From UBA9611 sp965237595 (GTDB lineage: Bacteria > Chloroflexota > Dehalococcoidia > Lucifugimonadales > UBA3495), in the NCBI GenBank assembly GCA_965237595.1, contig CBDEFY010000006.1, forward strand, positions 372,001 through 436,000: 64,000 nt of DNA, in the 5' to 3' direction. This document shows, piece by piece, positions 1 to 8,772 of this stretch; position 1 is the first letter of the stretch; the number at the start of each line of letters is the position of its first letter. The notes under the pieces were generated by a model, which did no database searches, was not told where the DNA came from, and saw nothing but the letters and a program-made list of their open reading frames with translations. Position numbers and translations under genes: made by a program.

Positions 1-140
1 CGCATTGACCGCAGGATAGCCCCGTCTCGACAGTGGGGTGCCAATTGCAATGGGCCGTTTGTTGTGGTTCTTGGCCAGCCCCAGTTTGTTGTTCCATAGA
101 CTCTAATGTCCCGTCGCTGATTCTTCCCAACTAGTTTGAT
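1..140. other. window edge, no gene recognised
   Basis: This stretch lies downstream of the plsY stop codon. It has no convincing open frame, RNA fold or promoter that I can recognise. It contains a short CCCC...GGGG pairing around 20-37, too weak to call a terminator. Confidence 0.4.
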
Positions 141-815
141 TCAGGAAGAGCCTTCCGGGATGCGCCTCACCCACCCGGTGCGGTCTGACACGTCACGGTC
201 GCGGACCAACCGGTTGAACAATACCCTTTTACGGGAAACGTCTTCGGGGAAGGGCGTCCAGTTGGCCGACAGACGCTTGAGGACCACGATACCAAGAAGC
301 CCCAAGCAATACCAGACCAGGTTCAGATTGTCGTGGGCCAGGTAGGCCCAGATAGGCAGCAGAACCAGGGATATCAGTACCCACAGCCCCGAACTATTGG
401 TGAGTTTCCAGCCGCCGATGGCTACGACGCCGCAGGTAACCAGCAGCACGGGAGACAAGGCCAACAGGGTTCCCCCAGTCACGGCGATTCCCCGACCGCC
501 TTGGAGCTTTAGGAATACCGACCAATTATTGCCGGTTATGGACAGCAACGGAGGGCCGATGAGAAAGGCCGACGACCGGTCGATGCCCAAGACATAGAGG
601 CTGACCCAGATGGGGAGCGCCCCCTTGACCAATATCTCGATGGCCACCAAGGGAACGACCCACTTCTTGCCCACATGCTCGTAGAGATTGGCGCTACCCA
701 CGTTGCCGCTGCCATAGCCGAGGATGTCCAGTCCCCCGACCAACCGGCCGATGATGTAAGCCGTGGGGATGGAACCCAGTAGGTAAGAACCTATGTACAG
801 CGCCGCGATTTCCAT
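141..815 (-). CDS. plsY: glycerol-3-phosphate acyltransferase PlsY
   Basis: This is an integral membrane acyl-phosphate:glycerol-3-phosphate acyltransferase, which makes lysophosphatidic acid, the first step of phospholipid synthesis. The 224-residue protein is strongly hydrophobic with several membrane spans. It carries the PlsY signatures GSGNVGSANLYEHVGKK (near residue 36) and LQGGRGIAVTGG (near 104), which in the family bind phosphate and glycerol-3-phosphate. The basic, Arg-rich C-terminal tail of about 25 residues is longer than usual. The ATG at 815 has a GGAGAAGG motif about nine bases upstream. It is followed upstream by a PHP phosphoesterase gene on the same strand. The family call is firm. 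Confidence 0.92.
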   Translation of the reverse strand: MEIAALYIGSYLLGSIPTAYIIGRLVGGLDILGYGSGNVGSANLYEHVGKKWVVPLVAIEILVKGALPIWVSLYVLGIDRSSAFLIGPPLLSITGNNWSVFLKLQGGRGIAVTGGTLLALSPVLLVTCGVVAIGGWKLTNSSGLWVLISLVLLPIWAYLAHDNLNLVWYCLGLLGIVVLKRLSANWTPFPEDVSRKRVLFNRLVRDRDVSDRTGWVRRIPEGSS

Positions 816-893
816 TGAAGGGGGCCTTCTCCAGCTACACGGTCATGCACCACATCTGGCGACGTGCTCCGCTTTGAGTCCTGTGAAGTTGAT

Positions 894-1736
894 CTATCCG
901 GACTTGGCCTTCTGGACCGCATCTTCCAGTAGCTGGATAGTCTCTTCCGGCGGGCCCAGGGTGCCGGGCAAGGCTTCATCCGAGTTGCCCAGACCGTGGT
1001 AGTCGCTGCCGCCGCAGGGAATCAGGTCGTATTCCTTGGCCAACCGGGCCAGATGCCGCACGGTGTCATCATCGTACTTGGCGTAATAGACCTCCATGCC
1101 CAGCAGGCCTACCTGCTTCAGGCTGGATATGCCGGCTTCCATGTCGTTCATGAAGGTCGGGTGGGCTAAAACCGGCACTCCGCCAACTTGCTTAATCATC
1201 TCAACGCCCTCGTCAGGTGTCATTTTGGGCCGCTCGGCGTAGGCCGAGCCGTTCCGGCCCAGGTACTCGTCAAAGGCGTCTTTGGGCTCTTTACAGTAAC
1301 CCGCCTCCACCATTGCCAGCGCGATATGGGGCCGCCCCACCGCACCGTCTCCGGCGAAATACTGGACCCGCTCCCATTCGATGTGAACCCCCACGGTGTC
1401 CAGTTTCTCCACCATCATCTGGGCCCGCTCAACGCGGCCGCGGCGGAACTCCAACAGCTTTGCCTGGAAATCCCGGTCTTCATATTCCAAGAAATAGCCT
1501 AGGATATGCACTTCGTCCCCGGGAATGTCGGCGCTCATCTCGATGCCGGGTATTATCCGCAGACCGGAGAACTCCTTGGCGGCCTCGTAGGCCTCCGCCA
1601 GCCCTTCTGTAGTGTCGTGGTCAGTGATGGACACGGTCTCTAGTCCCTGCTTGGCCACCAGTTGGACCAACTCGGTGGGCGTGAGCCGGCCATCGGACGC
1701 CAGGGTATGTAGGTGTAGGTCTATCGTCGCGGCCAA
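894..1736 (-). CDS. PHP-domain phosphoesterase (RNase AM / YciV-like)
   Basis: This is a 280-residue PHP-superfamily metal-dependent phosphoesterase. The metal-ligand motifs are in order: DLHLHT at residues 6-11, SITDHD near 36-41, GIEMSAD near 64, LAHPTF near 190 and a GGSDYHG motif near 240. This order matches the YciV/TrpH group, in which characterised members hydrolyse 3',5'-nucleoside bisphosphates and trim RNA 5' ends. A TTG start at 1736 sits two bases after the stop of ymdB, so the two genes are probably co-transcribed, and with rny upstream this looks like an RNA-turnover cluster. The exact substrate is inferred from family only. Confidence 0.82.
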   Translation of the reverse strand: MAATIDLHLHTLASDGRLTPTELVQLVAKQGLETVSITDHDTTEGLAEAYEAAKEFSGLRIIPGIEMSADIPGDEVHILGYFLEYEDRDFQAKLLEFRRGRVERAQMMVEKLDTVGVHIEWERVQYFAGDGAVGRPHIALAMVEAGYCKEPKDAFDEYLGRNGSAYAERPKMTPDEGVEMIKQVGGVPVLAHPTFMNDMEAGISSLKQVGLLGMEVYYAKYDDDTVRHLARLAKEYDLIPCGGSDYHGLGNSDEALPGTLGPPEETIQLLEDAVQKAKSG

Positions 1737-1737
1737 T

Positions 1738-2508
1738 CTAGTTCACTGTCCGGTCTACCCTTTCTATCAACGACGCGAAGCCGGTCTCTTCGTCCACATC
1801 CACCAGCACCGCGTTCAACACGCACGGGCCATTGGCCACGGGCAGCCGTTGGGGCAGGGAGGTCAAGAACCGCTCCAGCACGGCATCCTTGTCCGAGCCA
1901 ATCACCGAGTCCATGGGACCGGTCATACCGACATCGGTGAGGTAGGCCGTGCCCTTGGGCAGGATCCGGGCGTCCACGGTCCCAACGTGGGTGTGGGTGC
2001 CGAACACGCCGCTGACGCGGCCATCCAGGTACCAACCCAGGGCCTGTTTCTCCGAGGTCGCTTCGGCATGAAAGTCCACGATTATGACCTTGCTTTGTCC
2101 TTCTTCTTTCAACTGTTCCAAGAGGGCGTCGGCGGTGCGGAATGGGCAGTCCAAAGCGGCCATGAACACCCGGCCCATCAGGTTAACCACCGTTACTCCG
2201 CCGTGGTGTATGTATCCTCGGCCGGGGGCGTTGGGATAGTTGGCCGGCCGAATCAGTGGCAAGCCTTCATCCAGATAGGGGACAATCTCTTTCTTGTCCC
2301 AGATATGGTTGCCGGAGGTAAGCACGTCCACACCGCTTTCCAGCAGTTCCGACGCCGTTTCTGCGGTGATGCCGAACCCTCCAGCCGTGTTCTCTCCGTT
2401 GCAAATCACAACGTCGATGGATTGCTCGCGCTTGAGATCGGGCAGCACGGCCCGGACCGCTGCACGTCCCGGCTTCCCAATCACGTCTCCTATCATGAGT
2501 ATACGCAA
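1738..2508 (-). CDS. ymdB: YmdB-type metallophosphoesterase (TIGR00282)
   Basis: This is a calcineurin-like metallophosphoesterase of the YmdB family, which in Bacillus hydrolyses cyclic nucleotides and lies next to rny, as it does here. From the start chosen here the protein is 256 residues. Visible motifs are MIGDVIGKPG at the N-terminus, NGENTAGGFG near 37, TSGNHIWDKKE near 60, VDFHAEATSEK near 149 and a GTHTHV motif near 175. The open frame runs 18 codons further upstream, but a TTG at 2508 has AAGGAG nine bases before it and gives the family N-terminus (LRILMIGD), so I prefer it. Confidence 0.9.
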   Translation of the reverse strand: MRILMIGDVIGKPGRAAVRAVLPDLKREQSIDVVICNGENTAGGFGITAETASELLESGVDVLTSGNHIWDKKEIVPYLDEGLPLIRPANYPNAPGRGYIHHGGVTVVNLMGRVFMAALDCPFRTADALLEQLKEEGQSKVIIVDFHAEATSEKQALGWYLDGRVSGVFGTHTHVGTVDARILPKGTAYLTDVGMTGPMDSVIGSDKDAVLERFLTSLPQRLPVANGPCVLNAVLVDVDEETGFASLIERVDRTVN

Positions 2509-2578
2509 GAACCTTGGCTCCTTGTTCCAACGGGGACCCGGCGGACCAGTCCGCCGGGTCACTGATTAAATTCTTGAT

Positions 2579-2628
2579 TAAAAAGGGGACCCAGTAGTCG
2601 GGCCGCTCCCGCTTCTGGGTCCCTCTTT
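2579..2628 (-). terminator. intrinsic terminator between rny and ymdB
   Basis: Read on the minus strand, GGGACCCAG pairs with CTGGGTCCC across a GC-rich loop of about 20 bases and is followed directly by CTTTTT. It lies just after the rny stop and before the ymdB ribosome binding site, so it may attenuate rather than fully stop transcription into ymdB. The plus-strand reading also has a short T-run (CTCTTT), so it could work in both directions. Confidence 0.75.
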
Positions 2629-2657
2629 GCTTGCCAATTTGTTGCCGCTGTGGGCCA

Positions 2658-4196
2658 CTATTTGGCGAATTCCACGTTCCGGGTCTCCCGAATCACGGTC
2701 ACTTTGATCTGACCGGGAAAGACCAGGTCTTCCTCCACTTTCTTGGCGATATCCCGGGCCAGCGCAGCGGCTTTGAGGTCGTCCAGGTCGTCTGGTTTGA
2801 CCATGACCCGGACTTCGCGGCCCGCCTGAATGGCGAAGGCCCGATCAACGCCGTTGAAGCCGGTGGCGACTTCTTCAAGCTCCTTGAGCCGTTTCACGTA
2901 CAACTCCAGGGACTCTCTGCGAGCGCCGGGCCGGGCCGCGCTGATGGCGTCGGCCGAGGCCACCAGGAACGACTCGACGGTCTCGTGGTCGTCACTGTGG
3001 TGCTCCAATATCCCCCGGTAAGAACTATGGTTGATCCCATGCTTCCGGGCGATCTCAGCGCCAATCTCAGCGTGGGGGCCGGAGATCTCGTGGGTAACCG
3101 CTTTGCCGATGTCGTGCAGCAGACCACCCATCTTGGCAACTTGTACGTTGGCTCCGGCTTCCGCAGCCAGCATTCCGGAGAGCAACGAAACCTCAATGGA
3201 GTGCTGCAGCACGTTTTCCCCGTAGCTGTAGCGGAATTTGAGCTGACCAAGTAAGCGGATGAGCTCCGAGTCCAGACCGCTGACCCCAGCATCAAAGGTG
3301 GCCTGTTCGCCCGCCTTCAAGATTGTCTGGTCAATCTCTTCCTGGGCCCGGTTCACCATATCCTCTATTCGGGCGGGTTGAATGCGCCCGTCCGAGACCA
3401 ACTTCTCCAGTGCGAGGCGGGCTACTTCACGCCTAACCGGGTCGAAGCAAGATACAGTCACAGCCTCCGGAGTGTCATCAATGATGACATCCACCCCGGT
3501 GAGGGCTTCAAGTGTGCGAATATTACGCCCTTCGCGGCCGATGAGACGGCCTTTCATCTCATCGTTGGGCAGGGATACTGTTGAAGTGGTAACTTCGGAA
3601 ACTACGTCGGTTGCCAGACGGTTGATGGCGACCGTGATAATCCTGCGAGCGTTTTCGTTGGCCCTTTCTTTGTGCTCTTTCTCTAATTCGTAGTACCGCT
3701 TGGCCAAGTCGTGCACGGCTTCCTCTTCACCGCGCCTGACCACCTGTTCACGGGCCTCGTCTACGCTGAGGCCCGCCACCTGCTCCAAGGCCCTCGATTG
3801 TTCTGACTTGAGTTCCTCGGCTTCCTTCCGGACCCGTTCAACTTCCGCCTCTTGTGAGGCTAGCTCGCGTTCCTTTTCTTCCTGTGCTTCCACCTTCCGT
3901 CCCAATTGTTCCTCCCGCTGCAGATGCCTGCTCTCCATGCGGTGGAACTCTTGGCGCTGTTCCTTCAGTTCTGACTCGTTTTCGTTACGTAGCTTTAAAA
4001 CCTCTTCCTGGGCCGCCAAGAGGACTTTTCTACTTTCCTCTTCAGCCTGGGTGATAATACCCTTGGCGCTCTCTCCAGCGGACAGTGCCTGCACGGCTTC
4101 ATTCCTCGATTTGAGAGCGAACCAGAGTGCAAAACCAATCCCTGCGGCCACCAGGACGGCTAGAATGCCGATGATAATCATCTCCACGGTAATCAC
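2658..4196 (-). CDS. rny: ribonuclease Y
   Basis: This is a membrane-anchored endoribonuclease that initiates mRNA decay. From the proposed GTG start at 4196 it is 512 residues, normal for the family. In order it has an N-terminal transmembrane helix (about 5-27), a long Glu/Lys/Arg-rich coiled coil (about 35-200), a KH domain with GREGRNIRTLEAL (about 215-230) and an HD domain with LLHDIGKA (about 350) and EHHSDDHE further on. The open frame extends to 4682 but that part is antisense to dnaJ and its promoter and does not resemble the family. Starts at 4187 (GTG) and 4181 (ATG) are close alternatives. Confidence 0.95.
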   Translation of the reverse strand: MITVEMIIIGILAVLVAAGIGFALWFALKSRNEAVQALSAGESAKGIITQAEEESRKVLLAAQEEVLKLRNENESELKEQRQEFHRMESRHLQREEQLGRKVEAQEEKERELASQEAEVERVRKEAEELKSEQSRALEQVAGLSVDEAREQVVRRGEEEAVHDLAKRYYELEKEHKERANENARRIITVAINRLATDVVSEVTTSTVSLPNDEMKGRLIGREGRNIRTLEALTGVDVIIDDTPEAVTVSCFDPVRREVARLALEKLVSDGRIQPARIEDMVNRAQEEIDQTILKAGEQATFDAGVSGLDSELIRLLGQLKFRYSYGENVLQHSIEVSLLSGMLAAEAGANVQVAKMGGLLHDIGKAVTHEISGPHAEIGAEIARKHGINHSSYRGILEHHSDDHETVESFLVASADAISAARPGARRESLELYVKRLKELEEVATGFNGVDRAFAIQAGREVRVMVKPDDLDDLKAAALARDIAKKVEEDLVFPGQIKVTVIRETRNVEFAK

Positions 4197-4400
4197 CTTA
4201 CCTTTCCGCCTAGTGTGCCTAAAATGGAGCCTATACTCCCTGGCTAACATCCTAAACAGATGCCAAGAGGGTGTCAAGGCGAAACTCGGCCTCCGAGGGC
4301 GCGGTAAACTAACCAATTCGACATCAAATCGACGCAAACAGCCACCGGGATCTCGCGATCGCTCAACCAGGGACACCACCGGCCACAGGCATTTTTGCTC

Positions 4401-4429
4401 TTGAGCGGCCGGGGAGCCTGCTCTATAAT
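4401..4429 (+). promoter_or_regulatory. sigma-70-type promoter for dnaJ
   Basis: TTGAGC at 4401-4406 and a perfect TATAAT at 4424-4429 are separated by exactly 17 bases. The dnaJ start follows 53 bases after the -10 box. This leader is also the upstream region of the divergent rny gene. I see no CIRCE-type inverted repeat in it. Confidence 0.75.
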
Positions 4430-4481
4430 GATTGGGTATTTGAATCTGGCTTGGAGAATTGAACACAAAGGGTGTTCGTGA

Positions 4482-5624
4482 ATGGCTAACAGGGACTATT
4501 ACGACATCCTCGGCGTCGGCAGAGGCGTCGGAGACGAGGACATCCGCAAGGCTTTCCGCAAGATGGCCATGGAGTTCCACCCCGACCGCAACAAAAGCGC
4601 CAGCGCTGAGGAGAGATTCAAGGAAATCAACGAAGCCTACCAGGTACTTTCTGACCCGAATAAGCGGGCTCAATACGACCAATTCGGAAAAGCCGGCGTG
4701 GGCGCCAACGGAGGGTTTGACCGGCCTTTCGATGGGTTTGACGTGTTCGGTGGCTTTGGTGACATTTTTGATTCGTTTTTTGGAGACGGGTCAGGCCGCC
4801 GCAGCCGTCAGGCGCAGCGTGGCAGCGACCTACAGCAGCGGGTTGTCCTAAGTTTCGAAGAATCGGTCTTCGGCGCCGAGCGTGAGGTTGAACTCAACCG
4901 CCTGGAGAAGTGCGGTGTCTGCTCTGGGGCCGGCAACCAGCCCGGTACCACTTTGGAGACCTGCGGCACCTGTAAGGGCAACGGCCAGGTTCGCCGTGCC
5001 CAGCGCAGCGTGTTCGGACAGTTTACTCAGGTCACCACCTGTAGCAATTGTCACGGAAGGGGGACCCTCATCAAGACCCCCTGCTCCAATTGCCGCGGCG
5101 GAGGCAAGGAACGCAAGTCCCGCAAGATAGCCGTTACCATTCCTGCCGGCGTGGAAAGCGGCATGCAGGTCCGCCTCAGTGGCGAGGGCGATACTGGCAG
5201 CGATGGTGGCGGATCCGGCAACCTGTATGTATTTATCGACGTACAGGAACACCAGTATTTCGTGCGGGACGGCTCCGACCTGGTCTACGAGCTCGCGGTA
5301 AACATGGCCGAAGCCGCCTTGGGGGCTGACATGTCCATCCCGACCCTGGACGGGAAAGACGAAGCGCTAAAACTGCCCCAGGGAACCCAGCCCGGCACCG
5401 AGTTCCGCATCAAGGGCAAGGGCGTGCCCTACCTGAATGGCAACCGGCGGGGCGACCTAAGGGTGATGGTGGACGTACGGATACCCGGGTCCCTGGACGA
5501 TCGGCAGCAGGAACTGCTCAAAGAGCTTGCCAGGTCCTTCGAAAGTTCCAACAAAAAAGGACCTTTGGACGGCAACGAAGATGACAAGGGCATCTTCGAA
5601 AAGATTAAAGAAGCGCTGGGTTGA
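4482..5624 (+). CDS. dnaJ: chaperone DnaJ (Hsp40)
   Basis: This is the Hsp40 co-chaperone that stimulates DnaK ATPase. At 380 residues it is the usual full length. It has the J domain (1-68) with the catalytic HPD in FHPDRNK near residue 33, a Gly/Phe-rich linker (about 72-110), and a zinc domain with four CxxCxGxG repeats: CGVCSGAG, CGTCKGNG, CSNCHGRG and CSNCRGGG (about 145-210). The C-terminal substrate-binding domains follow, with IPAGVESGMQVRLSGEG. No dnaK or grpE is nearby. It has its own promoter and is followed by a strong terminator. Confidence 0.97.
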   Translation: MANRDYYDILGVGRGVGDEDIRKAFRKMAMEFHPDRNKSASAEERFKEINEAYQVLSDPNKRAQYDQFGKAGVGANGGFDRPFDGFDVFGGFGDIFDSFFGDGSGRRSRQAQRGSDLQQRVVLSFEESVFGAEREVELNRLEKCGVCSGAGNQPGTTLETCGTCKGNGQVRRAQRSVFGQFTQVTTCSNCHGRGTLIKTPCSNCRGGGKERKSRKIAVTIPAGVESGMQVRLSGEGDTGSDGGGSGNLYVFIDVQEHQYFVRDGSDLVYELAVNMAEAALGADMSIPTLDGKDEALKLPQGTQPGTEFRIKGKGVPYLNGNRRGDLRVMVDVRIPGSLDDRQQELLKELARSFESSNKKGPLDGNEDDKGIFEKIKEALG

Positions 5625-5663
5625 CCCCGGCCCCCATCAGACCCCAAGAAATTAGCCATGAGC

Positions 5664-5699
5664 AAAGACCCGGGGACCGCCGGTCCCGCGGGTCTTTTT
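5664..5699 (+). terminator. intrinsic terminator after dnaJ
   Basis: AAAGACCCG...GGGACC pairs with GGTCCC...CGGGTCTTT around a short CG loop, and the downstream arm runs into TCTTTTTG. It is a long, nearly perfect stem ending 28 bases before the prmA start. Confidence 0.9.
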
Positions 5700-5727
5700 G
5701 CGATAGCCTCGAGCGCTTGGAGGACCG

Positions 5728-6612
5728 GTGGTCTGGCAAGAGTTAAGCGTCACCGTTCCCTATGAATACGTGGAGCCCATCACCTATCTATTCAGCAGGT
5801 ACGGGAAGGGACTGAGCACCCAGTTGGACGGCAAGGGCCGGGTCCTGCTGCGAACCTACCTGACATCGGGCTCCCGCCAGCGGCTGGCCCGCATCGAAGT
5901 GGGCCTAAGGCTGGTGGCTGCGGTTGAGCCAATTGGCGCCTTGAAGATCCGCGACATTCCCGAAGACGAGGACTGGCAGAACTCCTGGAAGTCCCACTTC
6001 AAGATCCTGCGGATCGGCAAGCGCATGGTCATCAAGCCGACCTGGCTGGAACTGGAGCCCGGACCGGACGACATTGTCATTGAACTGGACCCCGGCATCG
6101 CCTTTGGCACCGGGTATCACCCCACCACCGATACCTGCCTACAGGCCATGGAGCAGCACATCACCCCCGGCATGACGGTATTGGACCTGGGCACCGGTTC
6201 GGGCATATTGACCCTCGCCGCCATCAAGCTGGGCGCCGGACGGGTGACCGCCCTGGACATTGACTCCCAGGCCGTCGCCGCCGCCCGCCGCAACTTCAGG
6301 CGATGTGGCGTCAACAATCAGGTCAGATTGGGCCGGGGCTCGGTGCCCCATCCAACCGCCGGCCCTGGGCAGTTCGACCTGGCCGTGGCCAACATCTCAG
6401 CCAGGGGCGTCGCGGACCGCTGTCCCTTCATCCTTACGGCATTGAAGCCAGGCGGGTTGTTCATAACCTCCGGGTTTCTGATGACCCAGAAAGAAGAGGT
6501 CGCTTCCGCAACGGAGCCCTTGGGGTTCACCTTGCTCAGCGAATGGCCCCAAGAAGAGTGGGTCACCCTGATCTACACGGCCCCGGATCCCCCGCTGAAC
6601 ACCGCGGAATAA
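5728..6612 (+). CDS. prmA: ribosomal protein L11 methyltransferase PrmA
   Basis: This is a cytosolic SAM-dependent enzyme that trimethylates ribosomal protein L11. At 294 residues it has the expected length. The N-terminal L11-recognition domain (about 1-100) is followed by the linker motif GIAFGTGYHPTT (about 126-137), the SAM-binding motif I VLDLGTGSGILTLAA (about 151-165) and LDIDSQAVAAARRN for the adenosine acid loop. The NIS motif (VANIS) at about 222 is the substrate methylation loop. It uses a GTG start with GGAGG six bases upstream. The dnaJ-prmA order is common in bacteria. Confidence 0.93.
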   Translation: MVWQELSVTVPYEYVEPITYLFSRYGKGLSTQLDGKGRVLLRTYLTSGSRQRLARIEVGLRLVAAVEPIGALKIRDIPEDEDWQNSWKSHFKILRIGKRMVIKPTWLELEPGPDDIVIELDPGIAFGTGYHPTTDTCLQAMEQHITPGMTVLDLGTGSGILTLAAIKLGAGRVTALDIDSQAVAAARRNFRRCGVNNQVRLGRGSVPHPTAGPGQFDLAVANISARGVADRCPFILTALKPGGLFITSGFLMTQKEEVASATEPLGFTLLSEWPQEEWVTLIYTAPDPPLNTAE

Positions 6613-6818
6613 CCCTAACGCGGCCAGGCTTGTCTCAGGCTCGAATTCCTGTTGCATTTTTCCAGGCCAGGGGGTACCATCCAATTTGTCTCGCAAGGGG
6701 CCAATCGGCCTCAGATGGCTGGGTTCCCGACCTGGGTTCCCGAATTAATAATCCGGCCCCATTTGCCAACGCCTCAATCTCCTGCCTCCGTACTCCACAC
6801 TCATCTGGAGCGGCATCT
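6613..6818 (+). other. intergenic leader before the kinase gene
   Basis: This is a 206-base gap in which the frame of the downstream kinase stays open back into prmA. The translation there (Pro/Arg/Gly-rich, no hydrophobic pattern) does not look like protein. I see no strong promoter, so transcription could also come from upstream. Confidence 0.4.
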
Positions 6819-7835
6819 TTGCAGAAGTTCGACCTAGACCGATACGAGATTACCGGCCGGCTGGGCGTCGGCGCCGACTATGAAGTGAGAGCGGCGGTTG
6901 ACCGAGAGACCGGCCAGCAGGTGGCCATCAAGCGGCCCGTGCCCCAGGCCATCAGCAGGAACCAGCACAACGCCATTGAGGCCCGCACAGAGAAGATTCT
7001 CCGGGCTTACCAAGAGGTTGGGAACTCCACACCTCTGGTCTCCCCAATCCTTGGTTACACCGAACGGGCCGTCCATGACGGCTTCTTTGGCGACGAGTTA
7101 GGAGAGGAATACCAGGTTTTGGTGGAGGAGCGGGCCCGCGGAATTCCCCTGTCGGGCGACATGATGTCCAAGTTCAAAGGGGTGCCCATCGGGGCCGGCC
7201 AAAACCTGTTCACCCTGTTTCCCTTGGTCCAACCCAGCGGGATCCCGGCACATCCGGTCCACAACCAATTGTTGGACCTGGAAGAGGTCTACTTCAAGGC
7301 CGGTTACGTTATTCTGGACCTGCGGCCTCAGAACATCTTTTACCAGCCGGGCAATGGAGAGATGGTGGTCATCGACACCGGGGCCCTGGCCCGACTGGAC
7401 GACGATGCTCCCAGGGGGCGGCCGCCCTTCGATGTCAACGACGCCTGTTTGGAGATTCTGAAGTTCTACACAACACCCCAAGAGCCGCCGGCCAATTCTT
7501 CCGGCTACCGAGAACCCAGGGGCATCCGTCCCATCGTAGACATCGGACAGGAACTGGACGAGATGGCCCGGGACCTGGTTGTGTGCGCTCCTCCGGTTGG
7601 CGAAGCAGGCACGGTGATCCTGGATAAGATTAGAGCGCGGTCCTACATGGACTATGCCCAGTTCCGGGCCGACTTGACAGGCTACCTGGAACGAATTGAA
7701 GAACGGAACGGCGCATTGGTTAACTCGGCCGAAACCGGGGAGGCTTGGCTGGAAGCCGCTCAATGGTTGAAAGAAGAATATTGGCGAGGGTTCCTATTCG
7801 ACCCGGAAACGGAACTGGCGGGTTATGTGATTTGA
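6819..7835 (+). CDS. atypical Ser/Thr protein kinase-like protein
   Basis: This is a 338-residue protein with a eukaryotic-type kinase fold. A glycine loop (ITGRLGVGADYEV, about 11-23) is followed by the ATP-anchoring lysine in QQVAIKRP (about 37). The catalytic loop is divergent: YVILDLRPQNIF (about 163-174) keeps the catalytic Asp and Asn but lacks the HRD histidine. The metal-binding loop reads VVIDTGA instead of DFG. A C-terminal extension of about 100 residues follows. The TTG at 6819 has GGAG eight bases upstream and gives the natural N-terminus. It is followed directly by a PP2C phosphatase, so the two probably act on the same target. The substrate is unknown. Confidence 0.72.
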   Translation: MQKFDLDRYEITGRLGVGADYEVRAAVDRETGQQVAIKRPVPQAISRNQHNAIEARTEKILRAYQEVGNSTPLVSPILGYTERAVHDGFFGDELGEEYQVLVEERARGIPLSGDMMSKFKGVPIGAGQNLFTLFPLVQPSGIPAHPVHNQLLDLEEVYFKAGYVILDLRPQNIFYQPGNGEMVVIDTGALARLDDDAPRGRPPFDVNDACLEILKFYTTPQEPPANSSGYREPRGIRPIVDIGQELDEMARDLVVCAPPVGEAGTVILDKIRARSYMDYAQFRADLTGYLERIEERNGALVNSAETGEAWLEAAQWLKEEYWRGFLFDPETELAGYVI

Positions 7836-7917
7836 CGCCAAGGACCCCAACTTTATTCTCGATGAAATGCCGAGGGCATTAAAACAAAATCAATAAATTA
7901 ACCAAGGTTTGGCTTCC

Positions 7918-8595
7918 ATGCTGGCAAGCACAGTCACCACGATGCAAGACAATTCAGCCCACGGGGAGGACAGTTTCCTAAGCAAAGACTTGGGAAACGG
8001 AGAGTTCCTGGATGTCGTCATGGATGGCGTCACCGGCCACGGCGGCGAACAGGCCAGCACCGAATTGAAGGAGGCCCTGGACGGCAAGGAACTGAATAAC
8101 TCAGAGGATATACTCCACCTCCTAACCGAGATGAACGAGGACTTTTACGGCGTAGGAGGAGGACAGTTCCTTCTGACCACCGTCTCAGCCGTGCTGGGAC
8201 ACGGCGATAAACTCCAGGTCGTCTCCGCCGGAGACAGCCCGGTGTTCTTGATTAATAAGGAGGGCCACCAAAGGCTTTCGGGCAATGCCAGCGGTTTCCT
8301 ACATGTCGGTGTCGCCCGGTCCATCGGCGCTTCTGAACAACTGGGCCAGACGGCCCGGGTTGAAGTAACTCCGTCGGCGGGAGACCGGCTCCTACTGGCG
8401 ACCGACGGCATCACCGACAACATGTCCATCGAAGAACTGGCCGCGGTGATTCGCAACGCCTCCACTCCGGAACAGGCGGCCGAGACAATCGAAGACACAA
8501 TCAAGACCCGTCTCCAAAAGGGCCGTGTCCCTGAGACAATCGGCGTGCGGTTTCGCTATGATGACCGAACCGGCATAATCCGGTTCTTTGAGTAA
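7918..8595 (+). CDS. PP2C-family protein phosphatase
   Basis: This is a 225-residue PPM/PP2C Ser/Thr phosphatase. It keeps the metal-binding acidic residues HGEDSF (near 17), VVMDGVTGHGG (near 34), VVSAGDSPVFL (near 102) and LLATDGITDNM (near 160). It is shorter than the usual 240-260 residues and resembles minimal bacterial PP2C proteins. The ATG at 7918 is preceded by AAGG ten bases upstream; an in-frame TTG at 7909 is an alternative. Its position 82 bases after the kinase-like gene suggests a reversible phosphorylation pair. Confidence 0.85.
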   Translation: MLASTVTTMQDNSAHGEDSFLSKDLGNGEFLDVVMDGVTGHGGEQASTELKEALDGKELNNSEDILHLLTEMNEDFYGVGGGQFLLTTVSAVLGHGDKLQVVSAGDSPVFLINKEGHQRLSGNASGFLHVGVARSIGASEQLGQTARVEVTPSAGDRLLLATDGITDNMSIEELAAVIRNASTPEQAAETIEDTIKTRLQKGRVPETIGVRFRYDDRTGIIRFFE

Positions 8596-8683
8596 GCAGG
8601 CAATCGGGTAAGCAGAGTGGTTTGGGATTGTCCGTTGCCGCTCATGCGCTGAAGGTAAAGGTCGCGATCCAGATTGCCGCCCC

Positions 8684-8712
8684 TTGTGGCTACTAAGTCA
8701 AATTGCTAAAAT
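8684..8712 (+). promoter_or_regulatory. candidate promoter for ino1
   Basis: TTGTGG at 8684-8689 and TAAAAT at 8707-8712 are separated by 17 bases and lie 60 bases upstream of the ino1 start. Both boxes differ from consensus by one or two bases. Confidence 0.5.
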
Positions 8713-8772
8713 GCAGCCGCTTGGTTCACCCTTATCGGACAACGTAGGGTGAAGACAAAAGGAGCCAAATCT

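Noticed and set aside
4201..4682. Upstream extension of RNase Y to 674 residues
   Set aside because: This part is antisense to dnaJ and contains the dnaJ promoter; the family N-terminal membrane helix begins at the starts near 4181-4196.
6303..6818. Long N-terminal extension of the kinase-like protein
   Set aside because: The region overlaps prmA in another frame and is low-complexity; the TTG at 6819 has a good ribosome site and gives the expected kinase start.
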